From the NCBI RefSeq assembly GCF_001436225.1, contig NZ_AYYO01000014.1, positions 1 through 46,713 on the forward strand: a stretch of DNA of 46,713 bases. The letters are read 5' to 3'. Below are positions 14,811-24,128 of this stretch, in pieces. The DNA is from Lacticaseibacillus sharpeae JCM 1186 = DSM 20505 (GTDB taxonomy: Bacteria > Bacillota > Bacilli > Lactobacillales > Lactobacillaceae). How positions within the stretch are numbered: position 1 is the stretch's first letter; each line of letters begins with the position of its first letter. Below the pieces are notes generated by a model. The model did not search any database and had not been told where the DNA came from. It saw only the letters and a program-made list of their open reading frames with translations. Position numbers and translations under genes: made by a program.

Positions 14811-16466
14811 ATGACTAAATGGTGGCAAGACGCCGTGGTGTACCAAGTTTATCCGCGGTCATTTCAGGATAGCAACGACGACGGGATTGGTGACCTGAAT
14901 GGGATTCGCCAGCGCCTGCCGTACATCAAGCAGCTGGGCGTGGACGTCATCTGGCTGAACCCCGTGTACGCCACGCCCAACGACGACAACGGTTACGACA
15001 TCAGTGACTACCGTGCGATTAACCCAGAGTTCGGGACGATGGCCGACTTTGACGCACTACTGGCTGAGGCGCATACCCTGGGGCTGAAAATTGTAATGGA
15101 CCTAGTCGTCAACCACACGAGTGATGAACACCACTGGTTCCAGGAAAGCCGCAAGTCGCGCACCAATCCGTACCGTGACTATTACATCTGGCGCGACCCG
15201 GTTGACGGACACGCACCGAACGACTGGGAGGGCGGCTTTGGCGGGTCGGCCTGGGAGTTTGACGGCGCGACGGGCCAGTATTACCTGCACCTGTTTTCCA
15301 AGAAGCAGCCGGATTTGAACTGGCGCAACCCGGCGCTGCGTGCAGCTGTCTACGCGATGATGCGTTTCTGGCTGGACAAGGGCGTCGACGGCTTCCGTAT
15401 GGACGTCATCAACTTCATTTCCAAAACCGATGACTTTACGCACGACCACCGTTCACCGATTAACGGCCCGCATGTGAATGAATATTTGCAAGAAATGAAC
15501 CGGGAAGTTCTCAGCCACTACGACGTGATGACCGTGGGCGAAACGCCGGGCGCCAAACCGGCCAATGCGCTAGAATACGCCGGCCTTAATACCAACGAAC
15601 TGAACATGGTCTTCACCTTCCAGCACCTCGGCGTTGATCTGGACCCCAAGTTCGGCCGCTGGGTCGTGCACCCATTTTCGCTAGTGCGGCTGAAGCAAAT
15701 CATGAGTGACTGGCAGACCCAGTTGCACGGGCAGGCGTGGAACTCATTGTACTGGAACAACCACGACCAGCCGCGGGTGGTTTCACGCTTTGGCAATGAC
15801 AGCCCGCAGTGGCGCGTGCGTGCGGCCAAGATGTTGGGCGCCGTTCTGCACTTTATGGAGGGCACACCGTATGTTTATCAGGGCGAGGAGCTGGGGATGA
15901 CCAACGCGGCCAACTTCAAGTCGATTGCCGATTACCGCGATATCGAGATTCTGAACGCCTACCAGGAGCTGGTCGTGGACAAGGGTGAACTTACTGCCGA
16001 GCAAATGCTGCAAGGGATTCACCATTCGGGCCGTGATAATGCGCGCACGCCTATGCAGTGGGATGACACGCCGAATGCTGGGTTCACGGGGGCATCGGTA
16101 ACGCCGTGGATTGGCCTGAACGCGAACTATCCGCAGATTAACGCTGCAAGCCAGGTCGACAACCCGGATTCGGTTTTCGCTTTCTACCAGCGCATGAATC
16201 AATTGCGCAAACAGTTGCCGGTGGTGGTGTCCGGGACGTACAAACTGCTGCTGCCAGACGACACGCAGGTCTGGACCTACACGCGCACGCTCGGGCAAGT
16301 GCAGCTGCTAGTGGTGGCCAACTTTACGGCCGACACATTAACCAGGTCCGAGGCAGCGGGCACGGGCAAGCTGATTCTGACGAACTACGCCGATGACGCG
16401 GGCGCGCACTTGCGCGGGTATGAGGTCAAAGTGTACTTGCAGCACAAAGTTAGGACTTCGGACTGA
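14811..16466 (+). CDS. GH13 alpha-glucosidase, oligo-1,6-glucosidase type
   Basis: The 551-residue cytoplasmic enzyme is a glycoside hydrolase family 13 alpha-glucosidase that releases glucose from short alpha-linked oligosaccharides. The catalytic triad is intact: nucleophile D198 (GFRMDVINF), acid/base E244 (TVGETPG) and transition-state stabiliser D319 (NNHDQPR). WWQDAVVYQVYPRSF and the domain B region fit the same group. The DVIN sequence after the nucleophile matches enzymes acting on alpha-1,6 bonds (isomaltose, panose) rather than strict maltases. Trehalose-6-phosphate hydrolase and dextran glucosidase are close relatives and cannot be excluded. The ATG at 14811 follows GGAGG; a GTG one codon upstream is also possible. 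There is no sugar transporter or regulator beside it, so it is an orphan catabolic gene. Confidence 0.88.
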   Translation: MTKWWQDAVVYQVYPRSFQDSNDDGIGDLNGIRQRLPYIKQLGVDVIWLNPVYATPNDDNGYDISDYRAINPEFGTMADFDALLAEAHTLGLKIVMDLVVNHTSDEHHWFQESRKSRTNPYRDYYIWRDPVDGHAPNDWEGGFGGSAWEFDGATGQYYLHLFSKKQPDLNWRNPALRAAVYAMMRFWLDKGVDGFRMDVINFISKTDDFTHDHRSPINGPHVNEYLQEMNREVLSHYDVMTVGETPGAKPANALEYAGLNTNELNMVFTFQHLGVDLDPKFGRWVVHPFSLVRLKQIMSDWQTQLHGQAWNSLYWNNHDQPRVVSRFGNDSPQWRVRAAKMLGAVLHFMEGTPYVYQGEELGMTNAANFKSIADYRDIEILNAYQELVVDKGELTAEQMLQGIHHSGRDNARTPMQWDDTPNAGFTGASVTPWIGLNANYPQINAASQVDNPDSVFAFYQRMNQLRKQLPVVVSGTYKLLLPDDTQVWTYTRTLGQVQLLVVANFTADTLTRSEAAGTGKLILTNYADDAGAHLRGYEVKVYLQHKVRTSD

Positions 16467-16565
16467 GGAACGCGCCGGGATTTAACGTAAACTAAGGTTA
16501 AGAAGTTTAATATTTTCTAAGTCAGCGGGGTCTGGGTGATTACCGCGTTAGGGATGGAGGAAATT

Positions 16566-18410
16566 ATGTTCGCATTATTCGCTGAGATCACGCTGCGGTT
16601 CACCGCGCTGGGCGTGCTCGTGTTTCTCGCTGGGATTATCAGTCTGGCGGTGTCGGGTCACAAAAAACGGGCGGGCTGGGACCTGGGAGTGTTTGTCCTC
16701 ATCGCCCTGCTGTGCTACGGCTGGATTTACATTACCCTGCCGGAACCAAGCATGTCCTACACGGTGACTAGCAACCTGATTGCGCTGGTAGTTGCGGCGC
16801 TCATTCAGGCGGGATTTGCGGTGAACGCCGTCATCCCCAAGGTCAACATCGAGGCCGGCAAGCTCAAGGTGCACCGCAAAGACGTCTCGCCTGACCGCAA
16901 GATGGGCGCCAGCAAGTTCGGTAAGCTCGCCGGTTGGGGCTTCACGGCATTGATTATCGCGTTTGCCGTGTTTGCTTTCCTGAACGTTTCGGAGGCTAAG
17001 AAGGTGGCGAACCTGGCACCGGTCTCTAGTGACAACAGTACCGCCAACGCGCCAATGCCCGTTGTTTCGGGCAAGAACAAGGAAGTGCCGGTCGTGAACA
17101 CACCGGCGACTGTGCTCACGCAGATTAACAACTCGCTGAGCAACATTCCAAACGCCAACGTGTACGATGTCAGTCACGTTCGCGTGCAGATTTACCACAA
17201 CAAGATGACCTACGTGGCGCCGATTGACTTCGACGGCAGCTTCTTCCGCTTCATGCGCTACAAGAAGGTCGACGGCTACTTCACCGTTGACGCCACCAGC
17301 AAGACGGCCCAGCCGAAGTTCGTCAAGAAGAGTATGTACTACACGCCCGCCGCGTTCTTCGGCAAAGACGTGCGGCGGCTGATGTACGCCCACTCCGCGA
17401 TGAGTGGTTACGTGCTGATGAACAACACGCCCCAACTGGAAGTGGACGAACAGGGCACCCCGTACTACGTGGCGACCCTCGTGCACCGCTATGGCGTGAC
17501 CAGTCGGCAAGACTTCCGCAAGAAGGCCATCGTGACCATCAATGCGGAAACCGGGCAGGCGCATGTGTACAAGAACTTAAACAACAAGCCTAAGTGGCTG
17601 GACGTAGCACTTGACCCAACCACCGCGGCCGCCCAAGTTGATGCCTGGGCCCGCGAACGTAACGGTTGGTGGAACGCCAATGGGGTCGGCGGTGCACGCA
17701 ACGGTGTGATGGTTGCCGTAACTGGCTCTGGGACCGAAGCCGATAACGATGAAGTGACGCCGGTGCAGTATGGCGACCAGATTTACTACCTGGAAGCCCT
17801 GACCTCGGCGCGTTCCAGCCAGACATCCGTGATGGGTTATGCCTTCACCGATGCAGCGACGGGGAAGAGTTACTATTACCGCGAAAACAAGGACGCGATG
17901 ACCCCAGACCGGGCGCAAAAGCTCGCTAAGGACATGATGAAGCAGACGGGCTGGAAGCCGAAGATGCCGATGCTCTACCGGATTGACGGCCGGCCAACCT
18001 GGGTTGTCTCCATGCTCGATTCCAGTCACGCATTCCGGTCTTACGTGTACCTGCTAGCCTCCGGTAACGGGACGCAGGACACCGTGGCCACTGGTAGTGA
18101 CGCGACGGACACGCTGGCGAAATACCGGGCACTGTTTGGCGCCACCACCGCCAGCGGTTCCGGCGCGGGTAAGCTGCGCAAAGTTAGCGGCCAAGTGCTA
18201 CGCGTGAGCCAAAACGGCGATACGGTCAGTTTCCTGCTTCAAGGCAAGCGGGTTGTGTACGCGGTTAGCGCCAAGGCCGATCCATTTGCCCCATTCATGC
18301 AGGCTGGTGACCAGGTTAGCTTCAAGGCGCGGGTTAGCGGCACGACCGGGAACATCACGGGCCAAGTCACTAACAGCGCACTGGCTGCGACCAAGAAGGA
18401 CGCAAAGTAA
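16566..18410 (+). CDS. Large membrane-anchored protein of unknown function
   Basis: I do not recognise this 614-residue protein. Four hydrophobic segments lie in the first 150 residues (about 5-27, 38-55, 66-86 and 128-148), followed by a Ser/Thr/Asn/Pro-rich linker and a large, probably extracellular region of about 440 residues with many Tyr and Trp. Within this, stretches such as TPYYVATLVHRYGV and PTWVVSMLDSSHAF look like repeated beta-rich units. The last about 75 residues (VSGQVLRVSQNGDTVSFLL onward) read like an OB-fold barrel. The ATG at 16566 is chosen for its GGAGGAAA site. It follows the glucosidase by about 100 bp with no clear terminator between, so it may be read through. A cell-envelope role is an inference. 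Confidence 0.65.
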   Translation: MFALFAEITLRFTALGVLVFLAGIISLAVSGHKKRAGWDLGVFVLIALLCYGWIYITLPEPSMSYTVTSNLIALVVAALIQAGFAVNAVIPKVNIEAGKLKVHRKDVSPDRKMGASKFGKLAGWGFTALIIAFAVFAFLNVSEAKKVANLAPVSSDNSTANAPMPVVSGKNKEVPVVNTPATVLTQINNSLSNIPNANVYDVSHVRVQIYHNKMTYVAPIDFDGSFFRFMRYKKVDGYFTVDATSKTAQPKFVKKSMYYTPAAFFGKDVRRLMYAHSAMSGYVLMNNTPQLEVDEQGTPYYVATLVHRYGVTSRQDFRKKAIVTINAETGQAHVYKNLNNKPKWLDVALDPTTAAAQVDAWARERNGWWNANGVGGARNGVMVAVTGSGTEADNDEVTPVQYGDQIYYLEALTSARSSQTSVMGYAFTDAATGKSYYYRENKDAMTPDRAQKLAKDMMKQTGWKPKMPMLYRIDGRPTWVVSMLDSSHAFRSYVYLLASGNGTQDTVATGSDATDTLAKYRALFGATTASGSGAGKLRKVSGQVLRVSQNGDTVSFLLQGKRVVYAVSAKADPFAPFMQAGDQVSFKARVSGTTGNITGQVTNSALAATKKDAK

Positions 18411-18550
18411 TGTTAGGCGGTTGGGATAACCTACGCTAATGTGCAGTGAACATCGCCGTTAACCGTTAAAATTGACCTGGGTCATTGAGTTCTGTGACAA
18501 TATGGCATAAGCTAATGGAAACGGATTACTAGAAAGCGAAGTGGCTTTGA

Positions 18551-18913
18551 TTGAAGATTATTAATGGGTTACGCAAAAACTTGCTGAGTATTCTCACCAT
18601 CATTGCGTTTTTCTGGTGGATTACGGCGAATGATTACACATCACCACTCGCATTCTACACATTTGCGGTCCTGTACGCAGGCTATTACGTTGATTGGGCG
18701 CGGCGGAATCCGGTCGTGCCGAAAAAGCGGGCCAAGCAGCGGATTCAATTCGACATTGTGCTCGTAATCTTGATGATTGCCTCAATTGCCATGGGCGATT
18801 CAGATGTGCTGGCCATTGCCGGTGGGGTCATCTTTGTCATCGGGATTCTTGGTGCAGATTTCTGGTTGTACCGGAAGGCCAAGAAGAACGTCGGCGCAGA
18901 GGCCAAGAAGTAA
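18551..18913 (+). CDS. Small membrane protein of unknown function
   Basis: The 120-residue protein has about four hydrophobic segments (LLSILTIIAFFWWI, LAFYTFAVLYAGYYV, IVLVILMIASIAM, VLAIAGGVIFVIGILGADF) and a Lys-rich C-terminal tail, so it is an integral membrane protein. I recognise no family. The best start is a TTG at 18551 behind a weak GAAGTGG site; no ATG fits. It stands alone between the large membrane protein and a strong terminator. A candidate promoter (TTGAGT, 17 bp, TAAGCT) lies near 18485-18513. Confidence 0.65.
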   Translation: MKIINGLRKNLLSILTIIAFFWWITANDYTSPLAFYTFAVLYAGYYVDWARRNPVVPKKRAKQRIQFDIVLVILMIASIAMGDSDVLAIAGGVIFVIGILGADFWLYRKAKKNVGAEAKK

Positions 18914-18920
18914 GGTAAAC

Positions 18921-18958
18921 AAAAACTGGTTAGGGCAAATGTCCTAACCAGTTTTTTA
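18921..18958. terminator. Bidirectional terminator
   Basis: AAAACTGGTTAGG pairs with CCTAACCAGTTTT, with A- and T-runs on both sides. It serves the small membrane protein gene and the convergent permease gene. Confidence 0.88.
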
Positions 18959-18964
18959 ATGTGC

Positions 18965-20341
18965 TTATTTAGCGGAATGTCGGTACCCATACGCGAAGTA
19001 GACAATTAGTCCGAACGCGAACCAGATACCGCTCATCATCCAGGTTTCTACGCTCAGCTGCGTCATGAAGATGAGGCAGAAGATGAAGGAAAGGATGGGC
19101 ACTACTGGGTAACCGGGCACTTTGAAGCCTTGGTTGTCGATGTCCTTGTGCCGGCGAAGGGGAATAATGCCGATGGAAACGAACGCGAAGGCAATCAGGG
19201 TCCCGATGTTCACCAGGTTCACGAGTTGATCCAGCGGGATGAAGCCACCCATGATGGCGATGATAATGGTGACCGTCCAGAGGGAATGCTCAGGCAGTCC
19301 GTTCGTGACGTGTCCGAACCAGTTGGGCAGCAGTCCGTCGCGGCCGATGGCGTAAACGAGCCGGCTGGAACTGTAAATCATCGTCAGCATCATCGTGAAC
19401 ATCCCCGCCAGTGCCCCGATGGCAATCACGCCGGCAAGCTGAGGCTGGTGAATCATGTCGAGGGCAAACGATACCGGGTTCGCCACGTCGAGCTTGGTGT
19501 AGCTGACCAGCCCCGTGAGGACGATGGCCACGGCGACGTAGAGAATGGTCGCAATAATCAAGGTGCCGATAATCCCGCGCGGCAACGTCTTCTGCGGTTT
19601 AACCACTTCAGGCGCGCTGGCAGATACGGCGTCAAAGCCCAGGTAGGCGAAGAACACGGTCGCGGCTCCGGCGAGGACCCCCTTCAGGCCAAAGGGGGTG
19701 AAGGGGTGCCAGTTCATCGGTTTGATGAAGAACAGGCCTACAACCACAAACAGAATAATAATGGCAATTTTGACCAAAACCATCACCCGGGAAACGACCA
19801 TGGAAGTGCGCATCCCGCGGCTGAGGAGAATGCCGATGACCAGCACCACGAGCACCGCCACGAGGTTCACGTACGTGCCCTGGGCGGGGTTGAACGCGCC
19901 GCTTAAGGCCTTGGGGATGTGCAAACCAAAGCCGCTGATTAGGCTGGCGAAGTAGCCGGAGAAACCAGTCGAAACGGCCGCAACCGCCAGCATGTATTCA
20001 AGGATCAGTGCCCAGCCGATAATCCAGCCGACGATCTGCCCGAACACGATGTTCCCGTACGCGTACGCTGAGCCCGCAACGGGCAGGGCCGAGGAGAATT
20101 CCGCGTAGCACATGGCAGCCAGACTGCAGACAATCGCAGCCAGGATGAAGGATACCGAAATGCCGGGGCCAGCAGTGGTCGCCGCCACAGTGCCGGGCAG
20201 GATGAAAATCCCGGTCCCGATAACTGCACCGATCCCCAGCGCAATGAGGTCGCGCGTTTTCAGACTGCGAATGAGTTGGTGATCCGCGTTCGTGGCCGCT
20301 TTAACGTCCGCCTTGGCGAAGATACGTTTCCAAAAAGACAT
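18965..20341 (-). CDS. APC-superfamily amino-acid permease
   Basis: The 458-residue protein has about twelve transmembrane helices and the APC-family start: LKTRDLIALGIGAVIGTG, followed by a glycine-rich first helix that binds the amino-acid backbone. It most resembles the cationic amino-acid transporter/YfnA group, which imports amino acids by proton symport or by exchange. The substrate cannot be assigned. The start at 20341 follows AAGGAGC; an extension of 10 residues upstream covers that ribosome binding site and is rejected. It is a single-gene unit on the minus strand behind kup, separated from it by a strong terminator. Confidence 0.88.
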   Translation of the reverse strand: MSFWKRIFAKADVKAATNADHQLIRSLKTRDLIALGIGAVIGTGIFILPGTVAATTAGPGISVSFILAAIVCSLAAMCYAEFSSALPVAGSAYAYGNIVFGQIVGWIIGWALILEYMLAVAAVSTGFSGYFASLISGFGLHIPKALSGAFNPAQGTYVNLVAVLVVLVIGILLSRGMRTSMVVSRVMVLVKIAIIILFVVVGLFFIKPMNWHPFTPFGLKGVLAGAATVFFAYLGFDAVSASAPEVVKPQKTLPRGIIGTLIIATILYVAVAIVLTGLVSYTKLDVANPVSFALDMIHQPQLAGVIAIGALAGMFTMMLTMIYSSSRLVYAIGRDGLLPNWFGHVTNGLPEHSLWTVTIIIAIMGGFIPLDQLVNLVNIGTLIAFAFVSIGIIPLRRHKDIDNQGFKVPGYPVVPILSFIFCLIFMTQLSVETWMMSGIWFAFGLIVYFAYGYRHSAK

Positions 20342-20422
20342 GATTTGCTCCTTATCAATGAGACGATACAAACTATTTTATTTTGCCACAAGAACCCGCC
20401 GGCGTAAAGCTGAGCAATCAGA

Positions 20423-20462
20423 ATAAAAAAACGGCACCCGCACATTTGCCGTGCGGGTGCCG
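20423..20462 (-). terminator. kup terminator
   Basis: On the minus strand CGGCACCCGCAC pairs with GTGCGGGTGCCG, followed by a T-run of seven. It separates kup from the downstream permease gene. Confidence 0.88.
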
Positions 20463-20476
20463 CAATATTCCATATA

Positions 20477-22498
20477 TTACCGCCGCTTGATGCGCTGCAA
20501 GCGCATGCTGCGGGTCTTGCCCAAAACGAGGGGTACGTATTCTTCCACCACGTCCGCGTACTCGAGGCCAAACCAGCGTGCCGGCGTCACCGTGTGCTTT
20601 TGTAGCCAAATGCGGGCCTGAATGATGGCCTTATCGAACGCACTAATCGCGGTTTCAGAAGACAATTCTTCCCGGACGAAGACGAACGACCAGTCGCCGA
20701 CTTCCCGGCCCGGGTCAGTCGTGTACTTCTGCGGTTGGCGCTTGATGGTGCCAGCCGCCATTAGGTCGCCCACGATTTGGCGCAAGAAGATGTTCACCTT
20801 CTGCTCCATGCGGAAACCAAGGTAGAGCTGCACGTTCACCATGTAATCCGTGCCGAACGTGTCAGTGGTGTATTCGGCCGTGTAGGGTTCGTCCGTGACG
20901 TTAACGGTGACGAACCAGTAAACGTCTGCGCGCTTGGGCCGCTTGTCCAAAATCGAGTAGAGCAGCGATTTTTTCACGAAGCGTTCGTCTTGGATTTCAG
21001 TGAGGTAAACCAGGTTGTCGGCGTACAGCGGGTGCTCCTTATCCGTGTGCAGTGCATCCAGCTGGTTTTTGTATGCTGGCAGCGCCACGCGCGTATTGGT
21101 GTAGGCGTACTGATCGCGCAGGCGGCCACCAACTAACCAGATGTACATCGTGACCAAAATGACGAGTGCAATCAGCACGGTCACGTACCCACCGTGGAAG
21201 AACTTCGCCGCCGAGGCCGCGAAGAAGACAACTTCGATGGCCCCGAAGAAGAGGAATATGAGGCCGGCGACAAGTGTCGGTACCTTGCGCATGCGCAGGT
21301 ACGCGTGCAGCAGAATCGTAGTCATCAGCATCGTCACCGTGATGGCAAGTCCGTATGCGGCTTCCATGTGGGCACTGGTGCGGAAGTAGAAGACGATAGC
21401 GACACAGACCAGCCACATAATCGTGTTGATTGCGGGGATGTACAGCTGCCCCTTGAACTTGGTGGGGTAAATAATGTGGAGGCGCGGCAGGAACCGCAGC
21501 TTGATGGCTTCGGCAACTAGCGTGTAGGACCCACTAATCAGCGCCTGACTGGCAATAATCGCCGCCAGCGTGGACAACAGGATGCCGAACAGGTGCAGGG
21601 ATGCGGGCAAACTATCGAAGAACGGGTTGAGCTCCGCCGTTTTGGCCAGCGCCGCGTTGCCCGCGTTCTCCTGGAGCCACACTGCCTGGCCGCAGTAACT
21701 CAAGAAGAGGGCGAGGTTGACGAATGGCCAGGTGAGGTAAATGTTCGGGCGGCCGACGTGGCCCATGTCTGAGTAGAGGGCCTCGGCCCCGGTTGTCGCC
21801 AGGAAAATCGAACCGAGGATGAAGATGCCCATCTTGTTGGCGGGTGACAGCAGCAGTTCAACCGCGTAGTAGGGGTTGAGCGCCGCCAGCATCGACCAGT
21901 CGCGGCTAAGCCCGATGAGGCCCATGACCCCGAGGAAGACAAACCAGACTGTCATAACCGGCCCGAAGCCTTTACCAATCAGTTCTGTCCCGAAGCGCTG
22001 GATGAAGAACAAGACGGTGATGATGGCCACGGTGACCAGAATCACTTGGGCTTGGGAGTTAATCCAGACGTGATTGGCAATCGTCAGCCCGTGCAGACCT
22101 TCAATCGCAGTGGTCACCGTCACGGCGGGCGTGAGCATCCCGTCGGCCAGCAGCGCCGCGCCCCCAATCAGCGCGGGGTAGACGAGCCACTTAGCGTGTT
22201 TGCGCACCAACGTGTACAGGGCGAAAATCCCACCTTCGCCGTTGTTATCGGCGCGCAAGGCGATAATCACGTACTTGAGCGTGGTGATGATGGCCAGGGT
22301 CCAAAACACGAGGGATACGACTCCCACCAAGAAGTCGTGGGTCATGCTACCCAGGCCGCCATTGCCGGCGACAATCGACTTCATTACGTAGAGCGGGCTG
22401 GTCCCGATGTCCCCGTACACAACGCCGAGGGTTACGAGCAATCCCGCGATGGTTAATTTTTGTTTTTTGGTTTGCGGCTTAGCGTTAAGCTTCGTCAT
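20477..22498 (-). CDS. kup: Kup-family low-affinity potassium transporter
   Basis: The 673-residue protein is a KUP/HAK/KT potassium uptake system, a proton-coupled K+ importer. The first helix carries the family motif GVVYGDIGTSPLYV (about residues 25-38). About twelve membrane helices follow, and a soluble C-terminal domain of about 200 residues ends in a basic tail (MRLQRIKRR). The NNGEGGIFALY segment between helices 2 and 3 is also typical. Length is normal for the family. In lactic acid bacteria Kup proteins bind c-di-AMP; whether this one does cannot be judged here. GAGGAAA precedes the ATG. A perfect 8+4+8 palindrome lies about 45 bp upstream and may regulate it. Confidence 0.95.
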   Translation of the reverse strand: MTKLNAKPQTKKQKLTIAGLLVTLGVVYGDIGTSPLYVMKSIVAGNGGLGSMTHDFLVGVVSLVFWTLAIITTLKYVIIALRADNNGEGGIFALYTLVRKHAKWLVYPALIGGAALLADGMLTPAVTVTTAIEGLHGLTIANHVWINSQAQVILVTVAIITVLFFIQRFGTELIGKGFGPVMTVWFVFLGVMGLIGLSRDWSMLAALNPYYAVELLLSPANKMGIFILGSIFLATTGAEALYSDMGHVGRPNIYLTWPFVNLALFLSYCGQAVWLQENAGNAALAKTAELNPFFDSLPASLHLFGILLSTLAAIIASQALISGSYTLVAEAIKLRFLPRLHIIYPTKFKGQLYIPAINTIMWLVCVAIVFYFRTSAHMEAAYGLAITVTMLMTTILLHAYLRMRKVPTLVAGLIFLFFGAIEVVFFAASAAKFFHGGYVTVLIALVILVTMYIWLVGGRLRDQYAYTNTRVALPAYKNQLDALHTDKEHPLYADNLVYLTEIQDERFVKKSLLYSILDKRPKRADVYWFVTVNVTDEPYTAEYTTDTFGTDYMVNVQLYLGFRMEQKVNIFLRQIVGDLMAAGTIKRQPQKYTTDPGREVGDWSFVFVREELSSETAISAFDKAIIQARIWLQKHTVTPARWFGLEYADVVEEYVPLVLGKTRSMRLQRIKRR

Positions 22499-22540
22499 GG
22501 CATTTCCTCACTTTATGAACGCAGGCGGCGTTCGTGATCA

Positions 22541-22560
22541 AATATTAACAATTTAATATT
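22541..22560. promoter_or_regulatory. Perfect palindrome upstream of kup, possible operator
   Basis: AATATTAA (22541-22548) and TTAATATT (22553-22560) are perfect inverted arms around CAAT. It lies about 43 bp before the kup start, in the expected promoter zone. It is AT-only in its arms and has no T-run, so a protein site is more likely than a terminator. Confidence 0.4.
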
Positions 22561-22616
22561 AGTGTAAGCGATTGGCCGCAGGGGTGCAAACCAACCAGGC
22601 GGATTGCAGCGCGATA

Positions 22617-22656
22617 GTAAAACTCACGGTACTTCACGAGGAAGTTACCGGGAGTT
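22617..22656 (-). terminator. plsC terminator
   Basis: On the minus strand an imperfect stem AACTCCCGGTAACTTC / GTGAAGTACCGTGAGTT is followed by TTTACTA, just past the plsC stop. Confidence 0.6.
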
Positions 22657-22666
22657 ATGGCTGCGG

Positions 22667-23317
22667 TTAGACCTTACCGCTATTTTTTTCCTGCTCGTAC
22701 TTAGTCGTGTCCGGCACGTACTTGAAGTCCGGATCAATCTCGTAATCCAGCTGGGTGAACGCATCTTCCATTAACTTGTTGACCTGCTCGAACAGCTCAT
22801 CGTTAAGTTTGCCGGCCGGCACGGTGATGGGTGCGCCGAACCGAATCGTCATGCGCTTGCGCAGGAACAGTTGCCCGAACTTGAGCGGGCCCTGGTACAC
22901 GGCGGGGATGATGGGTACCTTCGCCATCTTGGCAATCATGGTTGCCCCGCCCTTCATCTCGCTGGAATAGCGGGAGCCGGTGGGGAACATGATAAGGGAC
23001 AGCTCACCCTTACGCAGAATCTTCACGGGCGTCTTGATGGCACTCGGGCCAGGGTGGGCGCGGTCAACGGGAAAACCGTTGGCATGGCCGATAATCCAGC
23101 CTATAATTGGATTGTGAAAAGTTTCGGCTTTGGCCATGAACGCGAACTTCCGTGGGGACGCGGCGAGCGCGAAGACGATGGGGTCCCACCAAGTACGGTG
23201 CGGACCAACGAGCACGTACGGGCCATCAGGAAGAACTTCTTTATTTTCATAATGTGTGTTACCGTTGAACAGCCACACAAGGAACCGGAGCAAACCCCGG
23301 GCAAAAGAGTAAAACAT
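22667..23317 (-). CDS. plsC: 1-acyl-sn-glycerol-3-phosphate acyltransferase
   Basis: This 216-residue membrane-associated enzyme adds the second acyl chain to lysophosphatidic acid, making phosphatidic acid for membrane lipids. The catalytic HX4D motif is present as GPHRTWWDP (about residues 39-47), and the glycerol-phosphate-binding motif reads FPTGSRYS (about 111-118) where many homologues have FPEGTRS. An N-terminal hydrophobic stretch (ARGLLRFLVWLF) anchors it. The ATG at 23317 follows ATGAGGCG. Its product is the substrate of CdsA, encoded about 5.5 kb away in the same window. It is divergent from trmN6. Confidence 0.9.
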   Translation of the reverse strand: MFYSFARGLLRFLVWLFNGNTHYENKEVLPDGPYVLVGPHRTWWDPIVFALAASPRKFAFMAKAETFHNPIIGWIIGHANGFPVDRAHPGPSAIKTPVKILRKGELSLIMFPTGSRYSSEMKGGATMIAKMAKVPIIPAVYQGPLKFGQLFLRKRMTIRFGAPITVPAGKLNDELFEQVNKLMEDAFTQLDYEIDPDFKYVPDTTKYEQEKNSGKV

Positions 23318-23393
23318 CAATTCGCCTCATTTCAGTTGCACTTATGCATAGAATTATAGCATAGGCGGAGGCGTTACGAACGGAGGATTAAAC

Positions 23394-24128
23394 TTGCAAC
23401 TAGCAGATGACGAACGAATTGACCAACTGCAAACGCAGGGAATTCAGATTATTCAGAGCAGCAATGTGTTCGCATTCTCGCTCGATGCCGTGCTACTAGC
23501 GAATTTTGCCGAGGTGGGCAAGCACAGTCGCGTGGTTGATCTGGCTGCCGGCAACGGCGCGGTGGGACTGTTCGTGGCCCGCAAAACGGACCAAGACGTT
23601 ACACTTGTCGAGCTTCAACCCCGGCTCGCGGACATGGCTAGACGCAGTGTTGAGCTGAATAATCTGCAAGGGCGCGTCAATGTGCTCAACATTGACCTCG
23701 CCGACACGTGGGCGCACGTCGCTAAGGACAGTGCCGACGTGGTCACGTGCAACCCGCCGTACTTCAAGGTGCGGCCGGGGGATGTGCAAAACCCCAACGA
23801 AGCCTTGGCCTTGGCGCGTCACGAGCTGACCACGAACTTTGATACCGTCGCCCGCATCACCAGCGGGCTGCTTAAAACAGGCGGTAAGGCGTTCTTCGTG
23901 CACCGGCCCGACCGGCTCGAAGAATTGCTACAGACACTAGTCGAGCATGACCTGGCGCCCAAACGCATTCGCTTCGTGCACCCCAAGGCGGACCGTGAAG
24001 CCAACATGGTGCTGATTGAGACGCGGCGCAGTGGTAAGCCAGATGGCATCCGCATCCTGCCGCCGGTCATCGTCTACGGGGAAGATGGCGAGTACACCCC
24101 AGAAGTGGCGGCGTTAATCCATGACTGA
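23394..24128 (+). CDS. trmN6: tRNA1(Val) adenine-37 N6-methyltransferase-type enzyme
   Basis: The 244-residue protein is a SAM-dependent N6-adenine methyltransferase of the YfiC/TrmN6 (YabB) group. In Escherichia coli this enzyme methylates A37 of tRNA1(Val). The SAM-binding loop [14 protein letters not shown] (about 47-60) and the catalytic NPPY (120-123) are clear, and an Asp/Glu-rich beta-2 end (TLVELQP) binds the ribose. It starts with TTG at 23394 behind a strong GGAGG. Its end overlaps the next gene by 8 bp, the usual pairing of this methyltransferase with a GIY-YIG protein in Firmicutes. The substrate in Gram-positive bacteria is inferred. Confidence 0.88.
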   Translation: MQLADDERIDQLQTQGIQIIQSSNVFAFSLDAVLLANFAEVGKHSRVVDLAAGNGAVGLFVARKTDQDVTLVELQPRLADMARRSVELNNLQGRVNVLNIDLADTWAHVAKDSADVVTCNPPYFKVRPGDVQNPNEALALARHELTTNFDTVARITSGLLKTGGKAFFVHRPDRLEELLQTLVEHDLAPKRIRFVHPKADREANMVLIETRRSGKPDGIRILPPVIVYGEDGEYTPEVAALIHD

